This document shows, piece after piece, positions 11,254-20,540 of a stretch of DNA of 64,000 nucleotides. Position numbers and translations under genes: made by a program. The stretch covers positions 372,001 to 436,000 of the forward strand of contig NZ_WHNQ01000002.1 in assembly GCF_009362785.1 (NCBI RefSeq), given 5' to 3'. The stretch comes from Paraburkholderia atlantica (lineage in GTDB: Bacteria > Pseudomonadota > Gammaproteobacteria > Burkholderiales > Burkholderiaceae). The notes under the pieces were generated by a model. It made no database searches and was not told where the DNA came from. It worked only from the letters and a program-made list of their open reading frames with translations. Numbering within the stretch: the stretch's first letter is position 1; each line of letters opens with the position of its first letter.

Positions 11254-11652
11254 GTTCGGGGAATCCTTCCGCTACGCCACGGCAAGTTTCCGTGGATCAA
11301 CCCAACATTTTACCGGTCCCGGCGAGGCGTGTGCAAAAACTGGGGTTTGCCCGGGAAGCGCCGCTTGCCACGGCGACGAAAAAGGTCACGGGGAAAAAGT
11401 CCGCGCCGATCACGCTATTTGCCCTCTCATGAGGTAAATTTAACACTCAATGACACTTTCGAGTTGACATTGGGAGTATTCCCAAGTCTTTGCCGGAAGC
11501 CCGCCGAATAAGGGCTTCCGGTCTGCATGCGGCTTGTTTTTCAACACGGCGTGCGGCCCTGTCCGCGGCGATGTGCAAAAACCACAAGAAAACCGGTGCT
11601 ACGTTAATCGAGTTATCTCAATAAAAATCCGGCGCCAAACGAGGAAGGCCTC
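11254..11652. promoter_or_regulatory. 399-bp divergent promoter region between bamC and the DUF2844 gene
   Basis: This stretch is AT-richer than its surroundings. It contains a consensus -35 TTGACA (11464-11469), directly followed by the inverted repeat TTGGGA-gtat-TCCCAA (11470-11485), and then a 10-bp perfect hairpin CCGGAAGCCC / GGGCTTCCGG (11493-11521). The inverted repeat lies in the -35/-10 spacer, where a repressor or activator could act; no good -10 could be fixed. No gene is seen. Confidence 0.45.
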
Positions 11653-12117
11653 ATGTCCAATTCCTGTTTCACTCCATCCGCGATCGCCTCGGTGATCGCC
11701 GTCGTCGCGTGCTGCGCGTGCTTCGGCGCGCATGCCGAGTTGGGCGGCACGATGCCGAGCCAGGCGGTAGCGGGCGCGAGCGCGCCGCGCACGCTGCTCA
11801 ATGGCGCACTGCGCGAGCGCACGTGGACCGACGCCGGCAATACGACCATCAACGAATACGCAACCAGCACCGGCCTGATCGTCGCCTACGCATGGCAAGG
11901 CCCGACGATGCCCGATCTGCACGCGCTGCTCGGCAAATACGGCGATTCGTACAAGACCGGCGCCGCGGCGGCGGCCGGCAGCGGCAATCTGCATTCGTCG
12001 CGGGTCTCGCGCTCCGACGTGATCGTCGAGTCCGGCGGACCGATGCGTGGGTACGTCGGCCGCGCGTGGCTACCGGCGGCTTTGCCCGCCGGCGTCAGCT
12101 CCGATGACATCCAGTGA
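11653..12117 (+). CDS. DUF2844 domain protein, exported
   Basis: 154 aa with a signal peptide (cleavage near AHAELGG, residue 28). DUF2844 proteins typically occur beside a DUF3443 gene, as here 67 bp downstream, so the two are probably one functional unit in the envelope. No catalytic residues are apparent. GAGGAAGG lies upstream of the ATG. Function unknown. Confidence 0.75.
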   Translation: MSNSCFTPSAIASVIAVVACCACFGAHAELGGTMPSQAVAGASAPRTLLNGALRERTWTDAGNTTINEYATSTGLIVAYAWQGPTMPDLHALLGKYGDSYKTGAAAAAGSGNLHSSRVSRSDVIVESGGPMRGYVGRAWLPAALPAGVSSDDIQ

Positions 12118-12184
12118 CGCGTGCGCCGCACGCGTCGCTCGCACACCCTCCACGCCTGAGTTCCACCCGACGGACCGCCACGCC

Positions 12185-13447
12185 ATGAAATCCGCCTTGC
12201 GTTTCCATGCCCTGCTTCTGATCGTCTGCGCGGCCTTAGGCGGCTGCGGCGGCGGAAGCGGCAGTTCCTCGTCCGGCCCATCCGGCTCGGGCTCGGGCTC
12301 GACGCCATCCGCGAGCGCGCCGACCGGTTCCACGGGCGCGTCGAATACGAGCGCGAACGTGCCGCAATCGACCACACCCAACGTGCAGCCGGTCACGGTC
12401 GGCGTGGCGCCCGGCAATACGCGCAACATGCTGATGACGAGCGTCACCGTCTGCCAGGCCGGCACCGGCAACTGCGCGACGATCGACGACATCCAGGTCG
12501 ACACCGGCTCGAACGGCCTGCGCATCCTCGCATCGGCGCTGCCGACGACCTTGTCGCTGCCGACCATCGCCGCGGGCAGCGGCGTGAGCGCCGAATGCGC
12601 GGTGTTCGGCAGCGGCTACGCGTGGGGCTCGATCCGCACCGCGGACGTGCGCATGGCCGGACAACAGGCGTCATCGATTCCGATTCAGCTGATCGCCGAC
12701 AGCGCGCTGCCCGGCGCGCCCGCCGACTGCGCGAACTCCGGCGGCGCGTCGCTGCTGGCCGTAGCGAGCCTGCACGCGAACGGCATCCTCGGCGTGGGCC
12801 TGTTCCCGGTCGACTGCGGCAACGGCTGCGCGAACTCCGCCTTGCCGCGCTGGTACTACAGCTGCACGACGAGCGGCTGCAGCGCGACCGCGCAGCCGCT
12901 CGCGCAGCAGGTGACCAACCCGGTCAGCAGCTTCCCGCTCGATAACAACGGCGTCGTGATCGACCTGCCCGCCGTCGCCGATGCTGGCGCGGCGAGCGTC
13001 TCGGGCTCGTTGATCTTCGGCATCGGCACCCAGTCGAACAATACGCTGACGAGCACGAACGTTGTGAGGGCGAACTCGGCGACCGGGTACGTGACGACGA
13101 ACTCGGGCGGCCTGACCTATGCGGTGAGTTATCTCGACAGCGGCTCGAACGGCCTCTTCTTCCACTCGACGCAGTTCCCGTTGTGCGGCTTCTGGTACTG
13201 CCCGACTTCGACGCAGTCGGCGAACGCGTCGATCACCGGCATCGATGGCGTGTCGCGCACGGTGTCGTTCGACATCGCCAATTCGAACACGCTGTTCGCG
13301 TCGCCGAACAACGCGTTCGACAATCTCGCCGGCAATTCGAGTCTGGGCTTCGGCTGGGGCTTGCCGTTCTTTTACGGCAAACGCATTTACACGGCGATTG
13401 CGACGCGCAATACGTCGGCCGGCCAGGGGCCGTATTACGCGTTCTGA
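12185..13447 (+). CDS. DUF3443 lipoprotein with two aspartic-protease-like DTGS/DSGS motifs
   Basis: 420 aa. The lipoprotein signal ends in LGGC (residue 21 or so), followed by a Ser/Gly linker. Two motifs, VDTGSNGLRI (Asp106) and LDSGSNGLFF (Asp318), are spaced about 212 residues apart, reminiscent of the paired catalytic Asp-Thr/Ser-Gly loops of bilobal pepsin-type proteases. Several cysteine pairs (CQAGTGNC, CGNGC, CTTSGC, CGFWYC) suggest a disulfide-bonded exported protein. The family itself has no established function; protease activity is inference. Likely co-transcribed with the DUF2844 gene. Confidence 0.75.
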   Translation: MKSALRFHALLLIVCAALGGCGGGSGSSSSGPSGSGSGSTPSASAPTGSTGASNTSANVPQSTTPNVQPVTVGVAPGNTRNMLMTSVTVCQAGTGNCATIDDIQVDTGSNGLRILASALPTTLSLPTIAAGSGVSAECAVFGSGYAWGSIRTADVRMAGQQASSIPIQLIADSALPGAPADCANSGGASLLAVASLHANGILGVGLFPVDCGNGCANSALPRWYYSCTTSGCSATAQPLAQQVTNPVSSFPLDNNGVVIDLPAVADAGAASVSGSLIFGIGTQSNNTLTSTNVVRANSATGYVTTNSGGLTYAVSYLDSGSNGLFFHSTQFPLCGFWYCPTSTQSANASITGIDGVSRTVSFDIANSNTLFASPNNAFDNLAGNSSLGFGWGLPFFYGKRIYTAIATRNTSAGQGPYYAF

Positions 13448-13497
13448 GCTTTGCCCCGGTTAGATGCGTAACAACGGTGCGGGGCGCCGGCGCGAAC

Positions 13498-13941
13498 TCA
13501 GCCCGCTGCGCTGGCCGGTTCTGCAGCCGGCGTGGCCAGCTGAGGCGGCGCGAGCCAGCGGAACACGTCGAGCTGTTCGCCATGGAATGTGCACTCGGCG
13601 GCGGCCGGCGTGCGGACCCTCTGCGGCTGGGCCGGCTTCGCGGCGACCTCGACCTCGGACGCCGCTTGCGACGCCGATGCGGCAAGCGGTGCGGAAGCCG
13701 CCGTCGCGGACGCGCTCCCCACATGCTCGATCGTCCCCTCCACCACGACGCGCGAGCCGCGAATCGCGGCCCCGCGATGGGTGACCCGCAGCCTGTCCGA
13801 CGACATCCCCGACGACGGCTCGGCCAGCTTGCTGCGCATCAATTGCTCGCAGGCGTTCGAGTTGCGCGTGACGATCGTGCAGGCCGCCAGCAGCGCCGCG
13901 GCGCTCGCGAGACAGGCGACAGAGAGAAGGCGAATCTTCAT
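13498..13941 (-). CDS. Small lipoprotein of unknown function
   Basis: 147 aa from the ATG at 13941. A lipoprotein signal ends in LLAAC near residue 21. The mature part has a conserved-looking segment (NACEQLMRSKL ... RVVVEGTIEHVG), an Ala-rich spacer and a C-terminal ECTFHGEQLDVFRWL. An upstream in-frame start at 14097 was rejected because it precedes the signal peptide with polar residues. Convergent with the DUF3443 gene. Confidence 0.65.
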   Translation of the reverse strand: MKIRLLSVACLASAAALLAACTIVTRNSNACEQLMRSKLAEPSSGMSSDRLRVTHRGAAIRGSRVVVEGTIEHVGSASATAASAPLAASASQAASEVEVAAKPAQPQRVRTPAAAECTFHGEQLDVFRWLAPPQLATPAAEPASAAG

Positions 13942-14095
13942 CGATGTTCCGTTGTTCGAGGCCCCGGTCATTGTAGCCGCTTGACCTTGACGCGGCGCAT
14001 CGGCATCGTGTCGGCCGGTGGCGCAATCGGCCGCCAGGTTGGCCACATTGCGCGGCGCATCAAAGCGCCCCCCCGGTAACGACTCCGGCTTCTTC

Positions 14096-14295
14096 ATGCT
14101 CGGCCTCGTCCTGCTCGCGATCGTCGCCTACGCCGCGACCAATATCGACAACCTGTTCGTGCTGCTCGGCTTTCTGACCGAAGCGGGCGTAGAGCGCGTC
14201 GCGTGGTCGCGGGCCAGTACGCGGGATCATTGATCCTCGTCGCCGCCGCGCTAGTGCTCGCGGCCTTGCTCACGCGCCTGCCGGCCGGTTACGAG
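14096..14295 (+). pseudogene. Remnant of a CadD-family cadmium resistance transporter (frameshifted and truncated)
   Basis: The first frame (from 14096) reads MLGLVLLAIVAYAATNIDNL and FVLLGFL, the first helix of CadD-type transporters. The match then continues in another frame from about 14203 (VVAGQYAGSLILVAAALVLA), the second helix, and stops at about 14292 where it runs into the end of the opposite-strand gene. The intact family has about 190-210 residues; only about 65 remain. One frameshift near 14190-14203 and loss of the 3' two thirds make it non-functional. Confidence 0.7.
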
Positions 14296-14298
14296 AAG

Positions 14299-14631
14299 TC
14301 AATTCGCCGGCCGCGGCGGTTGCACGTAAGTACGCACACCCGCCAGCGGCGCGCCATAGCCGCCCGCGCTCGGGTTGTTCGGCAAGCCGTTGAGCAGTTG
14401 CGCGCGCGGATCGGTCGGATTCAGATTCAGCTCTCCCGCCTGCTGATTGCCGTGCGTCGGATACTCGCTGCCGTGCGCCGCATGTGGCATCAGGCGCGTG
14501 CTGTTCTGCGGCGCGTTCATGTCGTTCTGCGCGCTGAGCCCCTGCGCGCCGGCTTGCCCGACGAACCCGCATGCCACCGCCGCGCATGCGCAGATCCTTG
14601 CGACGGCGGATATCCACGCTACCCTGTTCAT
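14299..14631 (-). CDS. Small exported protein of unknown function
   Basis: 110 aa from the ATG at 14631, which has AGGAGG upstream. The signal peptide ends near AGAQG (residue 30). The mature part is short and Asn/Gly/Pro-rich (LNLNPTDPRAQLLNGLPNNP) without cysteines. No family recognised. Its 3' end abuts the truncated cadD remnant. Confidence 0.6.
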   Translation of the reverse strand: MNRVAWISAVARICACAAVACGFVGQAGAQGLSAQNDMNAPQNSTRLMPHAAHGSEYPTHGNQQAGELNLNPTDPRAQLLNGLPNNPSAGGYGAPLAGVRTYVQPPRPAN

Positions 14632-14731
14632 GTTCGCCTCCTGCTCAGTGAATTGACGACGCCTCGTGAGCTCACCCGTGAATCGAACGCGGCACGAGCA
14701 CACTGCGTGCCCTTGACGCAATCTCAATAAT

Positions 14732-14836
14732 ATGTTCCCATTGCGCACTATGTACCGCGCCCAGACCACCCTATCGCTACTACTAGCCCGCTCTACCGGG
14801 CTAGGTCTGCTGCTGCGCGCGTCCGCTTCTCTCTGA
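14732..14836 (+). CDS. leuL: Leucine-rich leader peptide upstream of leuA (28 aa from ATG 14750; in-frame ATG at 14732)
   Basis: From ATG 14750 the peptide reads MYRAQTTLSLLLARS then TGLGLLLRASASL and stops with TGA at 14834-14836. Nine of 28 codons are Leu, five of them CTA, a codon that is rare in this GC-rich genome (positions 8, 10, 11, 12, 18), followed by CTG-CTG-CTG. A perfect 8-bp hairpin CTAGCCCG / CGGGCTAG (14783-14804) lies over the Leu codons. This is the arrangement expected for a leucine attenuation leader: ribosome stalling at scarce Leu-tRNA would change RNA folding ahead of leuA. No strong Shine-Dalgarno is visible and TAATAT (14727-14732) may be a -10, which would make the mRNA nearly leaderless. 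Confidence 0.6.
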   Translation: MFPLRTMYRAQTTLSLLLARSTGLGLLLRASASL

Positions 14837-14951
14837 TACACCGAAGCATCGCTTGAATCCCCAGTAACTGACCAGCCCCGGTTCCCGACCGGCGGCCCAG
14901 TATCGCGTTTTCGTCGTCCGGTCGACACCCGTTCCACGGTCTCTCCCTCGG

Positions 14952-16667
14952 ATGATGAAAATGTTGAAAAACCCCGCTACCAAGTACCGTTCGTTCAAGC
15001 CGATCAATTTGACGGATCGCCAGTGGCCGTCGCGCACCATCACGCGTGCGCCGATCTGGATGAGCACCGACCTGCGCGACGGCAACCAGGCGCTGTTCGA
15101 GCCGATGAACGCCGAGCGCAAGATGCGCATGTTCAAGACGCTGGTGCAGATCGGCTTCAAGGAAATCGAAGTCGGGTTTCCGTCGGCGTCGCAGACCGAT
15201 TTCGACTTCGTGCGCGAGCTGATCCAGGGCGGCCATATTCCCGACGACGTGACGATCGAAGTGCTCACGCAGGCGCGCGACGATCTGATCGAGCGCACGT
15301 TCGACTCGTTGCGCGGCGCCCCGCGCGCGATCGTCCACCTGTACAACGCGACCGCGCCGGACTTCCGCAAGATCGTGTTCGGCCTCGAAAAGAGCGGCGT
15401 GATCGAACTCGCGCAGAAGGCCGCGCGCACGGTGAAGCGTCTCGCCGACGCGCAGCCGGAAACGCACTTCACGCTGCAATACAGCCCGGAAGTGTTCAGC
15501 GGCACCGAACTCGAATTCGCGAAGGAAGTCTGCGACGCGGTGTTCGACATCTGGCAACCGACGCCCGAGCACAAGGCGATCGTCAATCTGCCGGCCACCG
15601 TCGAGATGGCCACGCCGAACGTCTACGCGGACCAGATCGAATGGATGCACCGCAATCTCGCGCGCCGCGATTCGCTGATCGTCTCCGTCCACCCTCATAA
15701 CGACCGCGGTACCGCCGTCGCCGCCGCGGAGCTCGCCGTGATGGCGGGCGCGGATCGCGTCGAAGGCTGCCTGTTCGGCAACGGCGAGCGCACCGGCAAT
15801 GTCGATCTCGTCACGCTCGCGTTGAATCTGTACACGCAGGGCGTCGATCCCGAACTCGATTTCTCGAACATCAACGAAGTCGCGCGCACAGCCGAGGAAT
15901 GCACGCAGTTGCCGATCCATCCGCGTCATCCGTATGTCGGCGACCTCGTCTTCACCGCGTTCTCGGGCTCGCACCAGGACGCGATCAAGAAGGGCTTCGC
16001 CGCGCAGAAGCCGGACGCCATCTGGGAAGTGCCGTACATGCCGATCGATCCGAGCGACCTCGGCCGCACCTACGACTCCGTGATTCGCGTGAACAGCCAG
16101 TCGGGCAAGGGCGGCATCGCGTATCTGCTCGAGCAGAGCTACGGCGTCGTGTTGCCGCGCCGCCTGCAGGTCGATTTCAGCTCGGCCGTGCAGCGCTTCA
16201 CCGACGACAGCGGCCAGGAAGTCACGCCCGCGCAGATCTGGGAACTGTTCCAGCAGGAATACGTGCGCACGGCTGAGCCGGTCCGCTATATCAGCCACAG
16301 CCTGTCCGAGCATGACGGCCGGGAGCACATCAAGCTCAACGTCGAAATCAACGGCACGCCGCGCGTGCTGACGGGCGCCGGTAACGGCCCGCTCGATGCG
16401 CTGATGCAAGCGTTCGACGTGCCCGTGCGCATCCAGCACTACGAGGAACGCGCGCTCACGCAGGGCGCCGATGCGCGCGCGATCGCGATCGCCGAAATGG
16501 CCGGCGCCGATGTGGCCGGCAGCGCGTTCGGCGTCGGTGTCGATGCGAACCTGATCACCGCGTCGATTCGCGCGGTGATCAGCGGCGTGAATCGCGCGTA
16601 TGCACGCGTGAACGCGGATGCGCAGGAGCGTTTCTTCGACGCCGCGCTGAGCGACGCGACGGTGTGA
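14952..16667 (+). CDS. leuA: 2-isopropylmalate synthase
   Basis: 571 aa, the long form of the family. N-terminal HMGL-type TIM barrel (about residues 30-310) with [13 protein letters not shown] holding the catalytic Arg/Asp and metal ligand, and the HPHNDRGT metal-binding histidines near residue 240; C-terminal LeuA dimer/regulatory domain (about 440-560) for leucine feedback. First committed step of leucine synthesis: 2-oxoisovalerate + acetyl-CoA. There is no good Shine-Dalgarno before ATG 14952. It follows the Leu-rich leader ORF. Confidence 0.96.
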   Translation: MMKMLKNPATKYRSFKPINLTDRQWPSRTITRAPIWMSTDLRDGNQALFEPMNAERKMRMFKTLVQIGFKEIEVGFPSASQTDFDFVRELIQGGHIPDDVTIEVLTQARDDLIERTFDSLRGAPRAIVHLYNATAPDFRKIVFGLEKSGVIELAQKAARTVKRLADAQPETHFTLQYSPEVFSGTELEFAKEVCDAVFDIWQPTPEHKAIVNLPATVEMATPNVYADQIEWMHRNLARRDSLIVSVHPHNDRGTAVAAAELAVMAGADRVEGCLFGNGERTGNVDLVTLALNLYTQGVDPELDFSNINEVARTAEECTQLPIHPRHPYVGDLVFTAFSGSHQDAIKKGFAAQKPDAIWEVPYMPIDPSDLGRTYDSVIRVNSQSGKGGIAYLLEQSYGVVLPRRLQVDFSSAVQRFTDDSGQEVTPAQIWELFQQEYVRTAEPVRYISHSLSEHDGREHIKLNVEINGTPRVLTGAGNGPLDALMQAFDVPVRIQHYEERALTQGADARAIAIAEMAGADVAGSAFGVGVDANLITASIRAVISGVNRAYARVNADAQERFFDAALSDATV

Positions 16668-16683
16668 GGCCAGGGTCTGCCGC

Positions 16684-16713
16684 GTTGAACGTGCGGCGCG
16701 CCGCATGTTCAAC
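16684..16713 (+). terminator. Long inverted repeat after leuA
   Basis: GTTGAACGTGCGGC and GCCGCATGTTCAAC around a GC centre form a 15-bp stem with one G-T wobble. There is no T run, so it may be an mRNA-stabilising hairpin ahead of the true terminator. Confidence 0.6.
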
Positions 16714-16727
16714 GGGCTGACGGCAAC

Positions 16728-16763
16728 GAAGAAGGGGCGTCTCGACGACGCCCCTTCTTTTTA
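16728..16763. terminator. Terminator between leuA and the convergent binding-protein gene
   Basis: Stem AAGAAGGGGCGTC / GACGCCCCTTCTTT with T run on the plus side and A run on the other; it can serve both converging genes. Confidence 0.9.
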
Positions 16764-16797
16764 CCGTGAATTTATCCGCGTCAGCCCCGGCCGAGGT

Positions 16798-17577
16798 TCA
16801 CTGAAACACGTCCCGGCCGAAGTACTTCAGCGAAATCCGCTGATATGTACCGTCTTTTCTGATGCGGGCGAGCGCGTCGTCGATCGCGAGGCGCAGCTTT
16901 GGATTGCCCTTGCGGATCAATACCGCCGACTTGTCGCTGCTATCGGGCGACGTATCGACCGCGACGACCTTGATCCTCGCGTCGGGCACGCGCTTCTTAT
17001 AGTCGAGAAACGACAATGAATCGTTGACGGTCGCATCGACGCGTCCCGCGACGAGCAGATCGATCGATTCGTCGAAGCCCTGCGCCGGGATCACCTGCGC
17101 GCCGTGCGCGGCCGCGATCCTGCCGACGTTGCTGGTCAGCGTATTGGCCGACTTGCGGCCCTTCAGGTCATCGAAAGATCTGATCGTCGTATTGTCCGAG
17201 GCGACGATCAACACCGCGTGCGATGTGATGTACGGGTCCGAGTAATCGTATTTGAGCTTGCGCTCGTCGGTGACCGCGACCTCGTTGATCACCGCGTCAT
17301 AGCGATTGACGTCGAGACCGGCGATCAGCCCGTCCCATTTGCCTTCGATGAATTGCGGCTTGACGCCCAGACGCTGCGCGATCGCGCCGGCGAGTTCGAC
17401 GTCGAAGCCGGTCAGCTTGCCCGCGTCGTCGTGATAGGTGAACGGTGCGTACGTGCCTTCGGTGCCGATCCGGAACACGCCCGATGCCTTGATTTGCGCG
17501 AGGTCGTCGGCGCTCGCCGGATGCGCCAGCACGGCCTGCAATAGCGCGGCCATCGCGAGTGAACGAATCGGCTTCAT
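16798..17577 (-). CDS. Amino-acid ABC transporter periplasmic binding protein (SBP_bac_3)
   Basis: 259 aa. The signal peptide ends at ASA-DD (residue 23/24). The SBP_bac_3 fold begins with GVFRIGTEGTYAPFTYHDD and contains GFDVELAGAIAQRLG and the KWDGLIAGLDVNRYDAVINEV segment typical of the polar amino-acid/cystine (FliY/TcyJ-like) group. No permease or ATPase gene adjoins it, so it is an orphan here. It lies 139 bp downstream of boxA on the same strand. Confidence 0.85.
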   Translation of the reverse strand: MKPIRSLAMAALLQAVLAHPASADDLAQIKASGVFRIGTEGTYAPFTYHDDAGKLTGFDVELAGAIAQRLGVKPQFIEGKWDGLIAGLDVNRYDAVINEVAVTDERKLKYDYSDPYITSHAVLIVASDNTTIRSFDDLKGRKSANTLTSNVGRIAAAHGAQVIPAQGFDESIDLLVAGRVDATVNDSLSFLDYKKRVPDARIKVVAVDTSPDSSDKSAVLIRKGNPKLRLAIDDALARIRKDGTYQRISLKYFGRDVFQ

Positions 17578-17716
17578 CGGACGGCTCCGTCTGAGTGGCT
17601 GCGCAGGTGGCGGACTGCCGCATTTGGCGAGGGGACGCCGGCGCGCGGCCGGCTGCGTGGGCCGACTGTAGCAAACCGTCCGCGATTTTCAAAATGATTC
17701 GCGCGCGATCAGTGCG

Positions 17717-18955
17717 TCAGTACGTCTCCAGATGCAGCCGCCCTTCCCGCTTCAGCTTCGCCCACAACGCTTCCCAATCGATCTGATGCTGCTCGCCGAT
17801 GTCCTTGAGCGCCTGCAGCACGCCGTCTTCCATACCTTTGAGGCCGCACACGTAGATATATGTGTTGTCGTCTTTCAGCAGGTTCGCGACGTCGGCCGAA
17901 CGTTCGCGCATCGCGTCCTGCACGTAGCGCTTCGTCTGTCCCGGCGTGCGCGAAAACGCGAGTGTGGTGTCGATGAAATCCTTCGGCAGATTCGTCAGCG
18001 GCCCGAAGTACGGCAGCTCCTCCTTGGTGCGCGCGCCGAAGAACAGCATCAGCTTGCCGGTCGCGCCTTTCAGGCGCTTGCGCCGGCGGTACTCGGTCAT
18101 TGCGCGCATGGGGGCGGAACCGGTGCCCGTGCAGATCATCAGCAGATGCGAGTTCGGATGATTCGGCATCAGGAAGGTGCTGCCGAACGGGCCGATCACG
18201 CTGACCACATCGCCCTTCTTCAGATCGCATAGATAGTTCGAGCAGACGCCGTCGATCGCGTCGCCGTGCTGCTGCGACACGCGCTTGACCGTCAGCGACA
18301 CGTTGTTATAGCCGGGCCGCTCGCCGTCGCGCGGACTTGCGATCGAGTACTGGCGCGCGTGGTGCACGCGCCCGTCGGCGGCAGCGCCCGGCGGCAGAAT
18401 GCCGATCGATTGGCCTTCGAGCACCGGAAACGGCATCGAGCCGAAATCGAGCACGATGTGATGGATGTCGCTCGACGTCGCGCTGTCGGTGAGCCGGTAG
18501 TTGCCGACCACCGTCGCGGTGGTCGGCGCCTTGTGCGTGTACAGATTCACATACGGCTTCGCAGCCGACCACGGCGGCACGACCGCACCGCGCACGGTGT
18601 CGACTTCGAGGCCGTCCGCTTCGGCGGAACTGTCGCCCGCGGCGGATGCGGCCGCCGTTTCTTCAGCCGGCACCGCCATCGTGTTCTGCTCCGGCAGCAC
18701 GTCCCACGTGAACTGCTCGTCGATCGAATACGCGTCGGCTTTCAGCACCGTGCGCCAGTTGTCGATCGCGCCGGTCGGGCACGGCGGCACGCAGGCCATG
18801 CAGCCGTTGCAGACGTCGGCCTTCACGACGTAGTTGTTGCCGTCGTGCGTGATCGCATCGATCGGACAGGTCTCTTCGCAGGTATTGCAGCGAATGCAGA
18901 TCTCCGGATCGATCAGATGCTGCCGCAGAACTTCGATCGATACTGGGCCGTTCAT
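17717..18955 (-). CDS. boxA: Benzoyl-CoA 2,3-epoxidase subunit A (reductase)
   Basis: 412 aa. Two 4Fe-4S ferredoxin motifs lie at the N-terminus: C20-x2-C23-x2-C26-x3-C30 and C49-x2-C52-x2-C55-x3-C59. An acidic/Ala linker follows, then a ferredoxin-NADP reductase module with the FAD motif RQYSIASP and the NADPH-binding [10 protein letters not shown]. BoxA passes electrons from NADPH to the di-iron BoxB. ATG 18955 follows GGAGGAAG. It lies 59 bp behind boxB. Confidence 0.95.
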   Translation of the reverse strand: MNGPVSIEVLRQHLIDPEICIRCNTCEETCPIDAITHDGNNYVVKADVCNGCMACVPPCPTGAIDNWRTVLKADAYSIDEQFTWDVLPEQNTMAVPAEETAAASAAGDSSAEADGLEVDTVRGAVVPPWSAAKPYVNLYTHKAPTTATVVGNYRLTDSATSSDIHHIVLDFGSMPFPVLEGQSIGILPPGAAADGRVHHARQYSIASPRDGERPGYNNVSLTVKRVSQQHGDAIDGVCSNYLCDLKKGDVVSVIGPFGSTFLMPNHPNSHLLMICTGTGSAPMRAMTEYRRRKRLKGATGKLMLFFGARTKEELPYFGPLTNLPKDFIDTTLAFSRTPGQTKRYVQDAMRERSADVANLLKDDNTYIYVCGLKGMEDGVLQALKDIGEQHQIDWEALWAKLKREGRLHLETY

Positions 18956-19014
18956 GACTTCCTCCACCTCGCAATACGGCGCGCGCGGGGCGCGCCTTTC
19001 GTGCTTCGCCTGCT

Positions 19015-20442
19015 TCAGTTGAAGCGCACGTATTCGAAATCGACCGGCTGACGGTTCACGCCCATCGCGGGCGGCGCGATCCAGTTCGCGAACTTGCCCG
19101 GCTCCGCGACGCGGCCCATCAGCGACGCGACGAACGCACGGTCTTCCGGCGTGGCGAGCCACTTCGCTTCGTTGGCGGCCCATTCGGCTTCGCTGACGAC
19201 GCGGCCATCGGGCGACACCCGCGTGCCCGCGAACGTGCCGATCTGCCGATTGAACGCCTTGTGCGGCACCGTCATGCGAAAGTCGATGCCGGCCTTCTCG
19301 AGCACCTTGTTCCAACGCCCGACGCCCGAGACCGAGTCTTTGATGTAATCGTCGCGCAGCACTTCGTTCATCGCGTTGAGCATCGGCACTTCGCGCTCGA
19401 CGAGCTTGCCGTCCTGCACGTCGAGCAGCTTGTAGCTATGCTCGTTCAGCCGATGATCGTCGTCGCGCTTGCCTTCCTCATAGCGGCCCTTCAAACCGGA
19501 GCTATAGAACGTCGCCGCGTTCGACGAATGATCGGCGCCGAAAAGGTCGATCGTGACCGAGTAATGGAAGTTCAGATAGCGCTGGATGGTCGGCAGATCG
19601 ATCACGCCTGCCGCGCGGATCTTCGCGACGTCGTCGGTGCCGAGTTCGTTCATCACCTGAGCGGTGCGCTGGATCACGCGCGACACGCCCGATTCGCCGA
19701 CGAACATGTGATGCGCTTCCTCGGTCAGCATGAACTTCGTGGTGCGCGCGAGCGGATCGAAACCCGACTCCGCGAGCGCCGACAACTGGAACTTGCCGTC
19801 GCGGTCGGTGAAGTACGTGAACATGTAGAACGCGAGCCAGTCCGGCGTCTTCTCGTTGAACGCGCCGAGAATGCGCGGATTGTCGTCGTCGCCCGAGCGC
19901 CGGCCAAGCAAGGCTTCGGCTTCCTCGCGACCGTCGCGGCCGAAGTAGCGATGCAGCAGATACACCATCGCCCACAGATGTCGGCCTTCTTCGACGTTGA
20001 CCTGGAACAGGTTGCGCAGATCGTACAGCGACGGCGCGGTCAGGCCGAGATGACGCTGCTGCTCGACCGAAGCCGGCTCCGTATCGCCCTGCGTGACGAT
20101 GATGCGGCGCAGGTTCGCGCGATGCTCGCCGGGCACGTCCTGCCACGCGGCTTCACCCTTGTGCTCGCCGAAGTGGATCTTGCGATCCTGCTCGCCCGGC
20201 GTGAGGAAAATGCCCCAGCGGTACTCCGGCATCTTCACGTAGTCGAAGTGCGCCCAGCCGCCCGGGTCGACGCTGGTCGCGGTGCGCAGATACACGTCGT
20301 AGCCGTGCGAGCCTTCCGGGCCCATATCGCCCCACCACGACAGAAAATTCGGCTGCCACTGTTCGAGCGCACGCTGCAGTGCGCGGTCGTCGGCGAGGTT
20401 GACGTTGTTCGGAATCTTTTCGCTGTAGTTGATCGAGGACAT
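19015..20442 (-). CDS. boxB: Benzoyl-CoA 2,3-epoxidase subunit B (di-iron oxygenase)
   Basis: 475 aa, the family's usual length. The di-iron ligands are visible as paired Glu-x-x-His motifs, VEEGRHLW and LTEEAHHM, in a ferritin-like helical bundle. With BoxA it epoxidises benzoyl-CoA to 2,3-epoxybenzoyl-CoA using O2. AGGGAA lies upstream of the ATG. Middle gene of the boxCBA transcript. Confidence 0.96.
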   Translation of the reverse strand: MSSINYSEKIPNNVNLADDRALQRALEQWQPNFLSWWGDMGPEGSHGYDVYLRTATSVDPGGWAHFDYVKMPEYRWGIFLTPGEQDRKIHFGEHKGEAAWQDVPGEHRANLRRIIVTQGDTEPASVEQQRHLGLTAPSLYDLRNLFQVNVEEGRHLWAMVYLLHRYFGRDGREEAEALLGRRSGDDDNPRILGAFNEKTPDWLAFYMFTYFTDRDGKFQLSALAESGFDPLARTTKFMLTEEAHHMFVGESGVSRVIQRTAQVMNELGTDDVAKIRAAGVIDLPTIQRYLNFHYSVTIDLFGADHSSNAATFYSSGLKGRYEEGKRDDDHRLNEHSYKLLDVQDGKLVEREVPMLNAMNEVLRDDYIKDSVSGVGRWNKVLEKAGIDFRMTVPHKAFNRQIGTFAGTRVSPDGRVVSEAEWAANEAKWLATPEDRAFVASLMGRVAEPGKFANWIAPPAMGVNRQPVDFEYVRFN

Positions 20443-20540
20443 GGTCGGTTCCCTGGGTCAATTCCCTGTTCGGAAGCTGCAGTGGCGAGAGGCGCGTATC
20501 GGCAGGCGGCGTCGTTTAGTCGGAGTGAGCGCGCGGCATC

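Noticed and set aside
14793..16712. Very long open frame on the strand opposite leuA (639 codons)
   Set aside because: It is an Arg/His/Asp-rich shadow of leuA, caused by GC-rich codon positions; no start signal or protein family.
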